This document shows positions 16,308-24,971 of a stretch of 64,000 nucleotides of DNA, piece after piece. The DNA is taken from positions 15,561 through 79,560 of the forward strand of contig JBGTCD010000039.1 of NCBI GenBank assembly GCA_041749015.1, given 5' to 3'. A program made the position numbers and the translations under genes. Below the pieces are notes generated by a model, which had not been told where the DNA came from, did no database searches, and saw nothing but the letters and a program-made list of their open reading frames with translations. Every line of letters begins with the position of its first letter. The first letter of the stretch is position 1. Source of the stretch: JBGTCD01 sp041749015 (GTDB lineage Bacteria > Bacteroidota > Bacteroidia > Cytophagales > Cyclobacteriaceae).

Positions 16308-19300
16308 ATGCGGCACTCATTGATGATTATTTTTTTCCTTTTCTCGGGTATTTTGATAGCCCAGGAATTGGAGCTTGTGGTACAAAAAGGGCATAATGAG
16401 CCAGTAAAATCGATTGGTTTTAGCCCTGATGGAAAATTTTTGGTGACAGGCAGTCGGGATAAGACCGCCATCCTTTGGGAAGTCGCTACCGGTCGGGAGA
16501 TCCGTACTTTTCACGGGCATGGGCATACCGTCACCGCCATTACTTTTCATCCCACCAGAAGTCTGTTGTTTACCGGATCAGCAGATGAAAAAGTCTATGT
16601 GTGGGACTATAAAACCGGCAAAATGATCAAATCCTTTAAAGCACATGGCGACATTATCACCAGCATTGCTCTGGATGGCACTGGAACCAGGCTGGCTGTG
16701 GGGGGTTATGGTTTTTTTGCTGAGGTATGGGATTGGGAAAAAGGCGATAAGCTGGCATATTTTAAAGTGAATCCGGAAAAAGGTAATGGTACTGGCATTA
16801 CCATGCGTTTTAGCCCCGATAATCAGTTTCTAGCTGTAGGTCAGGACAACCGGACCATTGAATTATACGATCCCAGGACATGGGAAAAGGTATTGGAAAA
16901 TAAACCGGCCGAAGGTTGGTGCGGGGGTTGTGGTGGATATCCTGCTTTTACCTCTGATAGCAAATCTGTTTACAATGTCAGAAATACCAATGCTATCGTA
17001 AAGTTGGATATCAAGGATGCCAAAGAAACTGAAATAGGCAACACCATAAACAAGAGATTCCGGGGAAGTGCCCTAAGTCCTGATGATAAACAATTATATG
17101 CTTTCACCAGTGATTCTGTTTTTTGCTGGAATACCGCCACTGGTAAAATACGCTATGCCATCAAGCCGGAGGTGGAAAACCGCCTCACCGAAATTTCTTT
17201 GTCGCCAAACGGAAAAGTTCTGGCACTTAGCAGTGATGATGGTTCTGCGATCCTGCTCAATGCGCTATCGGGTGACCCGATCCGGAAATTGGAAGGATTG
17301 CTGCGAAAGGCAGACAAAGGCGGGCTTGATTATGACCCGACCTCACGATGGGATTTTTACATTAGAAAATACGTCTCCGTACGCAATGATTTCAGCATCA
17401 GCCCGGATGGGCAGTTTCTACTAAAAGGTAAATCAGGCACTACGGCAAGACTATGGAACATTCAAAGCGGAAAACTGGTACAGGAATTCAGGGGTCATGA
17501 TAAGGCGGTGCTCTGCAATGCCTTTACCCATGATGGTAAAAAGGTGGTGACCGGTGGAGCCGACGGCACAGTAAGGCTCTGGGATGTGGAGACCGGATCG
17601 GAAATCCGCAGATTTAGGGGGCATCGGGATGTGGTTTTTTCTATAGATATACTTCCTGGCGATTCTCTGATGGTGACGGGAAGCTGGGATGGTTCGGCCC
17701 AGATTTGGGAGGTCAACACAGGGAAGCAGGTGACCGTGCTGACCCTACAAGAAAGCGCCCCATTCGATGCTCGTTTTACTAAAAATGGTCTCTATGTCAT
17801 TGCCGCAGGTCTTGGAGAAGACCTCAAACTGTGGGAGCCTGATACCAAAAAAGAAGTCCGGCTGTTCACAGGCCATACTGACAAGGTACAGGAGATCGGG
17901 GTCGGCCCGGGACCACATCAGTTTTTTACCGCAGGCTGGGACGGCACGGTAAGGGGATGGGATATGGGCACCGGACTGCAAAACATGAAGCTGCAGGCCC
18001 ATGAGGGAGGTGCCCATACGGTCACCCTGAGTCCTGACGAAAAGCAACTGGCAACAGGCGGGGCTGATCGGATGGTGAAAATTTGGTCCCCTGAGGATGG
18101 AAGACTAATACAGACTTATGGACCTTTCCAATCGCCGGTATCCATGGTGCGGTATACTCCAAACCAAAAATTCCTGATAGTGTCAGGAGATGACGGCTCC
18201 ATCAGGATTATTGACCTGGAAAAAAATGAGGAGCTTTTTACCATGATTTTCATTGGCAGAAATGATTGGATGGTCATCAACAGACAAGGGTATTTCTATG
18301 CTACTGATGCCGCGCTTAAAGAAATCGTATTTGTAAGGGGAGTGGAAAGTTTTCAGGTGGAGCAGTTTTTTGATACTTACTTCAGACCCGACCTCCTAAA
18401 GGAATCTTTCGGGGTTCGCGGAAGCGGGTCTAAATCCTTAATTGAGCAATTACAAAAAAGCCCCCCTCCCAGGGTTACGATCCGATCCCCGCAATATGGC
18501 GAAAAAACCAGCGTAGGTGAGATGAAAATCATAGCTCAGGTGGAGGATAATGGCGGTGGTGTTGGTGATTTTCGAATCACACAAAATGGTAAGGTAGTGG
18601 ACCCTCCAATTCAAAAAGGAGGCACAAAAAATCAGATCGAGTTTTTTGTGGATTTGGTACCAGGTTTAAATGAAATTGGCATTAGTGCCCAAAGTAAGGG
18701 AGGGATTTCCTCTGATCCGGCTGAGGTTTTGGTAGCCTACCAGCAAAGGGAAAAATCTGCCAATCTTTACCTGTTTGCAATCGGGATTGATACCTACCGT
18801 AATCCATCTCTTAACCTAAATTTTGCTAAAGCTGATGCTGTTGCATTTGCAAGCACCATTAAAGAAAAATCTCCAAATCTTTTTGCCAATGTCCATCAGG
18901 TGATATTAGTAGATGAGCAAGCTACAAGGCAGGGTATTCTTTCACGGCTTGACTCCCTTTCCGGGGTTATAAATCCCGATGATGTATTTGTGTTTTACTT
19001 TGCCGGACATGGCTCTATGGTAGACAATGAATTTTACTTCATTCCCACAGAAAATACCCGTCTTTACCAATCTGAAAAATTAAAAAAGGAAGCCATACCT
19101 GCTCTTGAGATGCAGGAATATTTTACCAGAATTAAGGCACTGAAGCAAGTAGTAGTGATCGATGCCTGCCAGTCGGGGGGATCTGCCGAACTCCTGGCAC
19201 AGCGCGGTGCTACTGAAGAAAAAGCTATGGCCCAACTGGCCCGAAGTGCCGGAATTCACGTTCTTTCTGCAGCCGGTAGTGAGCAGTTTGCTACCGAGTT

Positions 19301-19514
19301 TCAGGAACTAGGCCATGGGCTGTTTACCTATGTCTTGCTCCAGGCTCTCACCGGAAAAGCCGATGGATCGCCTAAAGATGGTAAGATTACTATTTATGAG
19401 CTCAAGTCTTATATTGATGACCAGGTGCCGGAGTTATCACGACAATATAAGGGTAAAATGCAGTTTCCCTATACCTTTTCCAGGGGCCACGATTTTCCAA
19501 TTTTGACGGATTAA
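16308..19514 (+). CDS. WD40-repeat protein fused to a caspase-like (C14) protease
   Basis: Large secreted or periplasmic protein of 1068 residues. The ATG at 16308 starts a signal peptide (MRHSLMIIFFLFSGILIAQ). About twelve WD40 repeats fill residues 25-640, for example GHGHTVTAITFHPTRS and GGADGTVRLWDVETG, enough for two propellers. A short beta domain follows (PPPRVTIRSP), then a caspase-fold peptidase at about 820-1065 with catalytic His901 in YFAGHG and Cys954 in IDACQSGG. Both catalytic residues are intact, so protease activity is expected, probably with specificity for Arg/Lys or Asp. TspO follows after 4 bases and may be cotranscribed. Bacterial WD40-caspases are known as a class, but their roles are mostly unknown. 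Confidence 0.88.
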   Translation: MRHSLMIIFFLFSGILIAQELELVVQKGHNEPVKSIGFSPDGKFLVTGSRDKTAILWEVATGREIRTFHGHGHTVTAITFHPTRSLLFTGSADEKVYVWDYKTGKMIKSFKAHGDIITSIALDGTGTRLAVGGYGFFAEVWDWEKGDKLAYFKVNPEKGNGTGITMRFSPDNQFLAVGQDNRTIELYDPRTWEKVLENKPAEGWCGGCGGYPAFTSDSKSVYNVRNTNAIVKLDIKDAKETEIGNTINKRFRGSALSPDDKQLYAFTSDSVFCWNTATGKIRYAIKPEVENRLTEISLSPNGKVLALSSDDGSAILLNALSGDPIRKLEGLLRKADKGGLDYDPTSRWDFYIRKYVSVRNDFSISPDGQFLLKGKSGTTARLWNIQSGKLVQEFRGHDKAVLCNAFTHDGKKVVTGGADGTVRLWDVETGSEIRRFRGHRDVVFSIDILPGDSLMVTGSWDGSAQIWEVNTGKQVTVLTLQESAPFDARFTKNGLYVIAAGLGEDLKLWEPDTKKEVRLFTGHTDKVQEIGVGPGPHQFFTAGWDGTVRGWDMGTGLQNMKLQAHEGGAHTVTLSPDEKQLATGGADRMVKIWSPEDGRLIQTYGPFQSPVSMVRYTPNQKFLIVSGDDGSIRIIDLEKNEELFTMIFIGRNDWMVINRQGYFYATDAALKEIVFVRGVESFQVEQFFDTYFRPDLLKESFGVRGSGSKSLIEQLQKSPPPRVTIRSPQYGEKTSVGEMKIIAQVEDNGGGVGDFRITQNGKVVDPPIQKGGTKNQIEFFVDLVPGLNEIGISAQSKGGISSDPAEVLVAYQQREKSANLYLFAIGIDTYRNPSLNLNFAKADAVAFASTIKEKSPNLFANVHQVILVDEQATRQGILSRLDSLSGVINPDDVFVFYFAGHGSMVDNEFYFIPTENTRLYQSEKLKKEAIPALEMQEYFTRIKALKQVVVIDACQSGGSAELLAQRGATEEKAMAQLARSAGIHVLSAAGSEQFATEFQELGHGLFTYVLLQALTGKADGSPKDGKITIYELKSYIDDQVPELSRQYKGKMQFPYTFSRGHDFPILTD

Positions 19515-19518
19515 GCCT

Positions 19519-19986
19519 ATGCCCAATTACTTAAAACTAATTATTTCCATCCTTTTATCGCTTTCAGCAGGTGCTCTCGGTGGGCTGGCTACCGCGTCTT
19601 CTGTAGGATCATGGTACGCCACTCTTGAAAAACCAGTCTTTAATCCGCCCTCCTGGCTGTTTGGCCCTGTTTGGACTCTGCTCTATATCATGATGGGTAT
19701 TGCCTTATTCCTTATTTGGAGAATTAAGGATGCCCCCGGTAAAAAAAGGGCCATGATGTGGTTCTGGATTCAACTGATACTCAATGCCCTCTGGTCACCG
19801 GCTTTTTTTGGTTTAGAGTCACCGCTCTTAGGGCTGGTGATCATTGTTCCGCTGTGGGTAGCCATTCTTATGACCATCAAGGCCTTCTATCCCATCAACA
19901 AATTGGCAGGCGGCTTACTCATCCCATATTTCCTATGGGTGAGTTTTGCCACCATACTCAATGCCAGTATTTGGTGGTTGAATTAA
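19519..19986 (+). CDS. tspO: TspO/MBR family membrane protein
   Basis: A 155-residue five-helix membrane protein of the translocator/peripheral benzodiazepine receptor family, which binds porphyrins and affects tetrapyrrole or stress responses. Typical motifs are GGLATASSVGSWYATLEKP, NPPSWLFGPVWTLLYIMMG and QLILNALWSPAFFGLESP. Length and hydrophobicity fit. It starts 4 bases after the caspase gene stop and is likely cotranscribed. Its physiological ligand here is unknown. Confidence 0.93.
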   Translation: MPNYLKLIISILLSLSAGALGGLATASSVGSWYATLEKPVFNPPSWLFGPVWTLLYIMMGIALFLIWRIKDAPGKKRAMMWFWIQLILNALWSPAFFGLESPLLGLVIIVPLWVAILMTIKAFYPINKLAGGLLIPYFLWVSFATILNASIWWLN

Positions 19987-19993
19987 GGGACTA

Positions 19994-20025
19994 TCAAGAA
20001 AATATGAAGATTACATATTTTTGAT
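19994..20025. terminator. AT-rich hairpin between convergent tspO and icd genes
   Basis: AAAATATG at 19999-20006 and CATATTTT at 20014-20021 form a perfect 8-bp stem, extendable with one bulge to ATCAA/TTGAT, around a 7-base loop containing the icd stop codon. T-rich sequence follows on the plus strand. The stem has little GC, so termination strength is uncertain. Confidence 0.4.
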
Positions 20026-21237
20026 GATCTCATCTCCAAATTCAGAGCATTTCAGCAGGGTAGCCCCGCTCATCTGACGCTCGAAATCATAAGTCACCCT
20101 TTTAGATGAAATGGCATCCTCCAGACCTTTGTAGATCAGGTCAGCAGCTTGCTGCCATCCCAGGTGCTCCAGCATCATAGCTCCGGAAAGGATCACAGAT
20201 CCAGGGTTTACTTTGTCCTTTCCTGCATACTTAGGTGCAGTACCATGGGTAGCTTCAAAGATGGCATGCCCGGTAATGTAGTTGATATTAGCTCCCGGAG
20301 CAATACCGATACCGCCTACTATTGCAGCTAAAGCATCGGAAATATAATCGCCATTAAGGTTGAGGGTAGCCACTACATCATATTCTGAGGGTCTCAGCAA
20401 TATCTGCTGTAGGAAAGCATCAGCGATCACATCCTTGATGATCACCTGGTGTCCATCCTTTTCAATGATCTGCCATGGGCCTCCCTGGTAATCTTTTGCA
20501 CCATATTCTTTTTTGGCAAGTGCATATCCCCAGTCCATGAATGCCCCCTCTGTAAATTTCATAATATTGCCTTTGTGCACCAGGGTGACGGAAGCTCGCT
20601 TTTGTGCAAAAGCATATTCGATGGCACTCCTCACCAGTCTTTCAGTTCCTTCCTCAGAAACGGGCTTTATGCCTATCCCAACCGTATCGGGGAAACGGAT
20701 TTTCTTATACCGGTCAGGAAAGTGCTCTTTGATCATGCTCAAAAACTTGATGGCATCATCAGAACCTTTTTGAAACTCAATCCCAGCATAAATATCTTCG
20801 GTATTTTCTCTAAAGATCACCATATCAGTTTCACCAGGGGCTTTTACCGGTGAGGGCGTACCTTCAAACCACCTTACCGGGCGTACACAGGCATAGAGGT
20901 CGAGTTGCTGCCTCAAGGCCACATTCAGGGAGCGAATGCCACCACCGACCGGGGTGGTAAGAGGACCTTTGATCCCTACCAGATATTCCCTAAAGGCATC
21001 AAGAGTAGCCTCTGGCAACCAATCTCCTGATTTATTAAAAGATTTTTCCCCGGCTAGTACCTCTTTCCATTGGATCTTTTTGCTGCCTTTGTAAGCCTTT
21101 TCTACTGCAGTATCTAAAACTTTTTTGGCTGCTGGCCAAATATCCACACCGATGCCATCACCTTCTATGAAAGGGATAATAGGCTGATCTGGTACATGTA
21201 ATTTGCCATTACTTAGGGTAATCTTTTGTTCACTCAT
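20011..21237 (-). CDS. icd: NADP-dependent isocitrate dehydrogenase
   Basis: TCA-cycle enzyme converting isocitrate to 2-oxoglutarate and NADPH, 408 residues, of the homodimeric E. coli Icd type. Seen motifs: FIEGDGIGVDIWP at the start, the substrate loop GGGIRSLNVALRQQ with the serine that is phosphorylated in E. coli, NLNGDYISDALAAIVGGIG, and HGTAPKYAGKDKVNP. The NADP determinants KY in the HGTAPKYAG loop and the later YDFER segment match NADP rather than NAD enzymes. It is monocistronic and convergent with tspO. Assignment is firm. Confidence 0.97.
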   Translation of the reverse strand: MSEQKITLSNGKLHVPDQPIIPFIEGDGIGVDIWPAAKKVLDTAVEKAYKGSKKIQWKEVLAGEKSFNKSGDWLPEATLDAFREYLVGIKGPLTTPVGGGIRSLNVALRQQLDLYACVRPVRWFEGTPSPVKAPGETDMVIFRENTEDIYAGIEFQKGSDDAIKFLSMIKEHFPDRYKKIRFPDTVGIGIKPVSEEGTERLVRSAIEYAFAQKRASVTLVHKGNIMKFTEGAFMDWGYALAKKEYGAKDYQGGPWQIIEKDGHQVIIKDVIADAFLQQILLRPSEYDVVATLNLNGDYISDALAAIVGGIGIAPGANINYITGHAIFEATHGTAPKYAGKDKVNPGSVILSGAMMLEHLGWQQAADLIYKGLEDAISSKRVTYDFERQMSGATLLKCSEFGDEIIKNM

Positions 21238-21356
21238 TTTTTCTAAATTTATTTTCTCAGGAAATCAACTAATTGGGACGCGAAGATAAATATTTTCAGC
21301 TAGTAATTGAACTGTATTCCAGATTAAGGATGCATTATAGGGAACGGAATTAATCC

Positions 21357-21971
21357 ATGCGGTGTTTTTCGAAAAATAATTCCATGCCCTATATTATTAT
21401 CATTAGTGTTTTTTCCTGGTTTTTTGAGGCCCAACCCCCGGTGACGATTACCGGTCCTTCCACGGCAGAAGTTATTTGCCTTTCAGAGGAGGAAAAAAAA
21501 CTATTTGATCTTCTCAACGATTACCGCAAAACCAAAAAGTTAAGCCCAATCCCTTATTCTGCCAAGCTCACTCAAGTAGCCCAGGCTCATGTAAAGGATT
21601 TACATCAATATTATGAATTTGACCCCGGCGGGGATTGCAATCCCCATAGTTGGTCAGACCAGGGAGAATGGAAACCCTGCTGCTATACCAATGACCACCA
21701 GGACCCGGATTGTATGTGGGATAAGCCCCGGGAGATTGCCGGATATGAAGGCAAAGGCTATGAAATTGCGTACTGGACATCGGGCACAGCTAATGCAGTA
21801 GAAGGTATGGTAGGATGGAAAAAAAGCCCTTCTCATAACCCCTTGATCATCAATAAGGGCATTTGGGAAAAAATGAACTGGCAAGCCATGGGTGTTGGAT
21901 TATACGGGAATTACGGCGTGGTCTGGTTTGGGCTTGCAGCAGATCCCAGTGAAGTCAGGATTTGTGAGTAG
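21357..21971 (+). CDS. Secreted CAP-domain (SCP/PR-1) protein
   Basis: A 204-residue secreted protein with a short signal peptide ending WFFEAQ and one CAP domain. Family features are LFDLLNDYRKTKKLSPIPYS, AHVKDLHQYY, HSWSDQGEWKPCC, a WTSGTANAVEGMVGWKKSPSHN block and YGNYGVVWFGL. The CAP cavity residues (His in CNPHSW, Glu in GYEIAYW, His in SPSHN) are present. It is cysteine-rich for the phylum, so disulfides are likely. An ATG at 21384 is the alternative start. The biochemical role of bacterial CAP proteins is not settled. Confidence 0.85.
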   Translation: MRCFSKNNSMPYIIIISVFSWFFEAQPPVTITGPSTAEVICLSEEEKKLFDLLNDYRKTKKLSPIPYSAKLTQVAQAHVKDLHQYYEFDPGGDCNPHSWSDQGEWKPCCYTNDHQDPDCMWDKPREIAGYEGKGYEIAYWTSGTANAVEGMVGWKKSPSHNPLIINKGIWEKMNWQAMGVGLYGNYGVVWFGLAADPSEVRICE

Positions 21972-21997
21972 GCAGTACCCTGAAGATACTTTGCAGT

Positions 21998-22048
21998 CGG
22001 AGCAGCTCCGAAGGAGCAAGCGGAGATCCCGCTGCGAAGTAGCGGGAT
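21998..22048. repeat. Two short palindromes after the CAP gene
   Basis: CGGAGC-A-GCTCCG lies at 21998-22010, and ATCCCGCT-GCGAAGT-AGCGGGAT at 22026-22048 has perfect 8-bp arms. Flanking GAGAT/ATCTC extends the second. No T-run follows directly. They look like interspersed repeats rather than a standard terminator. Confidence 0.5.
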
Positions 22049-22065
22049 AGCAAATCTCACCTTAA

Positions 22066-22251
22066 CGTCATTTCGATGGGCTTGTACTGATGAGCAATAG
22101 GAATGACAATAGAGTGCCCGAGAAATCTCCTTATAGCGATGCCGAAAACCAATTTCACGTCAACAACATTCCGATTCCAATTAAGGAGATTTCTCCCCCT
22201 GGAATGCCTGTTTTTCAGGTTTTCACAATAGGGGGAGGGGTCGAAATGACG
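22066..22251. repeat. Palindromic intergenic element, copy 2 (REPIN/MITE-like)
   Basis: The 186-bp unit has perfect 11-bp terminal inverted repeats (CGTCATTTCGA at 22066-22076, TCGAAATGACG at 22241-22251) and a perfect internal 14-bp pair (GAGAAATCTCCTTA at 22120-22133, TAAGGAGATTTCTC at 22182-22195). The ends differ from copy 1 (3010-3149) by one base in the core CGTCATTNCGA. It fills most of the 344-base gap between the convergent CAP and alkyltransferase-like genes. Confidence 0.75.
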
Positions 22252-22258
22252 ATGGAAA

Positions 22259-22294
22259 TGTTAGAGTTAGTGTTAGCGTTAGAGTCAAAGTCGA
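22259..22294. repeat. Degenerate hexanucleotide tract (six units)
   Basis: Plus-strand units are TGTTAG, AGTTAG, TGTTAG, CGTTAG, AGTCAA, AGTCGA. On the minus strand these read as YTRACN-type units like those at 2961-3002. The gap to the CGTCATTTCGA end of the palindromic element is exactly 7 bases, as in copy 1. Confidence 0.7.
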
Positions 22295-22315
22295 CAAAAG
22301 GCCCGTTTTACAATA

Positions 22316-22651
22316 TTAATCCAACAACCCCAGATGTTCGGATGGGTCCCAGTAGATTTTTTTAAAATCCTGCACCTGATCGTCCACCACTTTGATGCCT
22401 TCAGCCTCCAGAAGTTCCTGCATTCTGTCAGGATGACCGAAATGATGCTTGCCGGTCAGCAGCCCGGTACGGTTGACCACCCTATGGGCAGGTACATCTG
22501 CCATACTATGGGCCTGATTCATCGCCCACCCAACCATCCTGGCACTACCTCCTGAGCCCAGATACCTGGCTATAGCACCATAGGAGGTCACCCGTCCACG
22601 GGGAATTAGCTTTGCCACCTCATAAACGTCTGCGAAAAAACTGGTTTCCAT
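22316..22651 (-). CDS. Alkyltransferase-like (ATL) DNA-damage recognition protein
   Basis: A 111-residue MGMT-fold protein comprising only the DNA-binding domain. The recognition helix motif GSARMVGWAMNQ and the Arg-finger region are present, but the active-site PCHRV is PAHRV (Ala55 in place of the alkyl-accepting Cys). It therefore cannot repair O6-alkylguanine itself; known ATLs bind the lesion and recruit nucleotide excision repair. The ATG at 22651 begins METSFFADVYEVAKLIPRG, the normal start of ATLs; an ATG 30 bases upstream is less likely. It is convergent with the CAP gene across the repeat island. Confidence 0.88.
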   Translation of the reverse strand: METSFFADVYEVAKLIPRGRVTSYGAIARYLGSGGSARMVGWAMNQAHSMADVPAHRVVNRTGLLTGKHHFGHPDRMQELLEAEGIKVVDDQVQDFKKIYWDPSEHLGLLD

Positions 22652-22802
22652 ATTGAATACAGGATCTATCTCCGGCACCAATTTAAATACTTAGTCTTAA
22701 CAGTTCACATGTTATGCCAAATCCCTCAAATTAATATCTCCAGAATATACAGAATACTTTGGACCCGCATGTATTTTAATCCAAACAAGCCGGATTGAAT
22801 GA

Positions 22803-22833
22803 TTGTTAATCTACCTGCATTACTGTAATTTTG
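22803..22833 (+). promoter_or_regulatory. glyA promoter (Bacteroidota type)
   Basis: TTG at 22803-22805, a 20-base spacer and TAATTTTG at 22826-22833 match the phylum consensus TTG-N19-21-TAnnTTTG. Transcription would begin near 22840, leaving a leader of about 14 bases before the ATG at 22854 and excluding the longer upstream reading frame. Confidence 0.75.
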
Positions 22834-22853
22834 GGCAAAATTTTTTACCATTC

Positions 22854-24128
22854 ATGATTAAGCGCGACGAAAAAGTATTTTCCCTCATTCAAAAAGAAGC
22901 CACAAGACAAACCTCCGGGATAGAACTCATAGCCTCCGAAAACTTCACCTCCCCGCAAGTGATGGAGGCGGCCGGTTCTGTACTCACCAACAAATATGCC
23001 GAGGGACTGCCCGGCAAGCGATATTATGGGGGCTGCGAGGTAGTAGATGAGATTGAGCAACTTGCTATAGACCGCCTTTGTGAACTTTTTGGTGCCACCT
23101 GGGCCAATGTGCAGCCCCACTCAGGTGCTCAAGCTAATGCGGCCGTTATGCTGGCCCTGCTACAGCCGGGTGATCCCATCCTGGGCTTTGATCTTTCCCA
23201 TGGCGGGCATCTGACCCATGGCTCCACGGTCAATTATTCCGGCAAATTATACAAGCCCCATTTTTATGGCGTGGAAAAAGAAACCGGAAGGATTGATTTT
23301 GAAAAGGTCATCGACCAGGCAAAGAAAATCAAACCCAAGCTCATCATTTGCGGAGCCTCCGCCTATAGCCGCGAGTGGGACTATGAAATTCTGAGAGAAG
23401 CGGCTGACAGTTGTGGGGCCATACTACTTGCAGATATCGCCCATCCGGCCGGGCTTATAGCCCGTGGCCTGCTCAATGACCCACTGGACTACTGCCATAT
23501 CGTGACCACCACTACTCATAAAACACTGAGGGGGCCGAGAGGCGGGGTCATCATGATGCGGGAAGATTTTGAAAATCCTTTCGGTATCAAAAACCCAAAG
23601 GGCCAACTCAGGAAAATGACTGCCCTTCTGGATAGCGGTGTATTTCCCGGAACACAGGGTGGTCCTTTAGAGCACATCATTGCTGCCAAAGCCGTGGCTT
23701 TTGGGGAGGCCCTGACCGATGACTTCCTGAAATATGGGATCCAGGTAATAAAGAATGCTCAGGCCATGGCAAAGGCATTTAATGAGAAAGGATACGAGAT
23801 CATATCTTCAGGCACTGATAACCACCTGATGCTGATCGACCTCCGCAATAAAAAGTTGACCGGTAAAATCGCCGAGGAAACATTGATTAAGGCTGATATC
23901 ACCATCAATAAAAACATGGTTCCTTTTGATGACCAGTCGCCCTTTATCACCTCAGGTATGCGTGTTGGAACAGCAGCCGTCACCACGAGAGGTCTTATGG
24001 AGGCTGACATGATTCGAATTGTAGGTTTGATCGATCGGGTGCTTGAAAACCATGAAAACGAAAAGACACTCAAGGATGTGAAGGCTGAAGTTAACGAATG
24101 GATGCCTCAGTTTCCGCTTTATAAATAA
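22854..24128 (+). CDS. glyA: Serine hydroxymethyltransferase
   Basis: PLP enzyme of 424 residues that interconverts serine and glycine while charging tetrahydrofolate with a one-carbon unit. Motifs: IELIASENFTSPQVMEAAGS, the glycine-rich YAEGLPGKRYYGGCE, and the PLP-lysine in VTTTTHKTLRGPRGG. The start at 22854 is fixed by the promoter; the reading frame extends further upstream but would begin before the transcription start. tatC begins 3 bases after its stop and rpiB overlaps tatC, so the three are an operon. Assignment is firm. Confidence 0.97.
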   Translation: MIKRDEKVFSLIQKEATRQTSGIELIASENFTSPQVMEAAGSVLTNKYAEGLPGKRYYGGCEVVDEIEQLAIDRLCELFGATWANVQPHSGAQANAAVMLALLQPGDPILGFDLSHGGHLTHGSTVNYSGKLYKPHFYGVEKETGRIDFEKVIDQAKKIKPKLIICGASAYSREWDYEILREAADSCGAILLADIAHPAGLIARGLLNDPLDYCHIVTTTTHKTLRGPRGGVIMMREDFENPFGIKNPKGQLRKMTALLDSGVFPGTQGGPLEHIIAAKAVAFGEALTDDFLKYGIQVIKNAQAMAKAFNEKGYEIISSGTDNHLMLIDLRNKKLTGKIAEETLIKADITINKNMVPFDDQSPFITSGMRVGTAAVTTRGLMEADMIRIVGLIDRVLENHENEKTLKDVKAEVNEWMPQFPLYK

Positions 24129-24131
24129 TCC

Positions 24132-24971
24132 GTGGCAACAAACGTAAAAGAAATCGGCGAAAAAAACATGTCTTTTCTGGACCATCTGGAAGAGCTGCGG
24201 TGGCATTTGGTCCGCTCAGTGATTGTTGTGTTCATTTTCACCGTTGCTGCCTTTATTTCCAAGGATTTTGTTTTCAATACAGTCATTTTTGGCCCGGCAA
24301 AGGCAGATTTTTGGACATTCCGCATGCTTTGTAAATTAGGGGCATTGATTGGCTCTGATGTGCTTTGCATCACTGAGTTGCCCTTTTATCTGCAGAGTAG
24401 GATCATGACCGGGCAGTTTTCCATGCACATCACCTCTTCCTTTATTATCGGCATAATCGTAGCATTTCCATATGCTTTCTGGGAGTTATGGCGGTTTATC
24501 AGTCCTGGTCTCCACCTCAAGGAAAGAAAAATTTCACGCGGTGCTGTATTTTTTGTTTCCTTGTTATTTACCACAGGGGTAATGTTCGGATATTTTATTG
24601 TCACCCCGCTGGCAGTGAATTTTTTGGCCAACTATCAGGTCAGTGATTTGGTGAGCAATGAATTTGATATTACCTCTTACGTGACCACGGTTTCCATGTT
24701 GGTCCTGGGTTGCGGTATTCTTTTTCAATTGCCCATGGTGGTATATTTTCTTTCAAAGGTAGGCATCATCACCCCCGAAATCATGAAAGCCTATCGCAGA
24801 CACGCCATTGTAGTGATACTGGTGCTTGGTGCTATGCTGACACCTCCTGACCCATTTTCTCAAGTGCTAGTCGCCATTCCCTTGATTGGTTTGTATCAAA
24901 TTAGTATATTGATTTCCAAAGGAGTATGGCGCAGACGGCGAAAGGAAGAACTTAAGAATAAAGCATTATGA
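24132..24971 (+). CDS. tatC: Sec-independent protein translocase TatC
   Basis: Inner-membrane twin-arginine translocase receptor, 279 residues with six helices. The N-terminal MSFLDHLEELRWHLVRS motif, ISPGLHLKERK in the first periplasmic/cytoplasmic loops, and ALGAMLTPPDPFSQ-type sequence (here VLGAMLTPPDPFSQVLVAIP) are hallmarks. A roughly 45-residue insertion after helix 1 (FGPAKADFWTFRMLCKLG...) is usual in Bacteroidota. The likely start is GTG at 24132, only 3 bases after glyA. No tatA is present in this window. Confidence 0.95.
   Translation: MATNVKEIGEKNMSFLDHLEELRWHLVRSVIVVFIFTVAAFISKDFVFNTVIFGPAKADFWTFRMLCKLGALIGSDVLCITELPFYLQSRIMTGQFSMHITSSFIIGIIVAFPYAFWELWRFISPGLHLKERKISRGAVFFVSLLFTTGVMFGYFIVTPLAVNFLANYQVSDLVSNEFDITSYVTTVSMLVLGCGILFQLPMVVYFLSKVGIITPEIMKAYRRHAIVVILVLGAMLTPPDPFSQVLVAIPLIGLYQISILISKGVWRRRRKEELKNKAL

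Noticed and set aside
22090..22365. 91-codon plus-strand frame across the repeat island
   Set aside because: It translates the palindromic element and hexamer tract and then reads antisense into the alkyltransferase-like gene.
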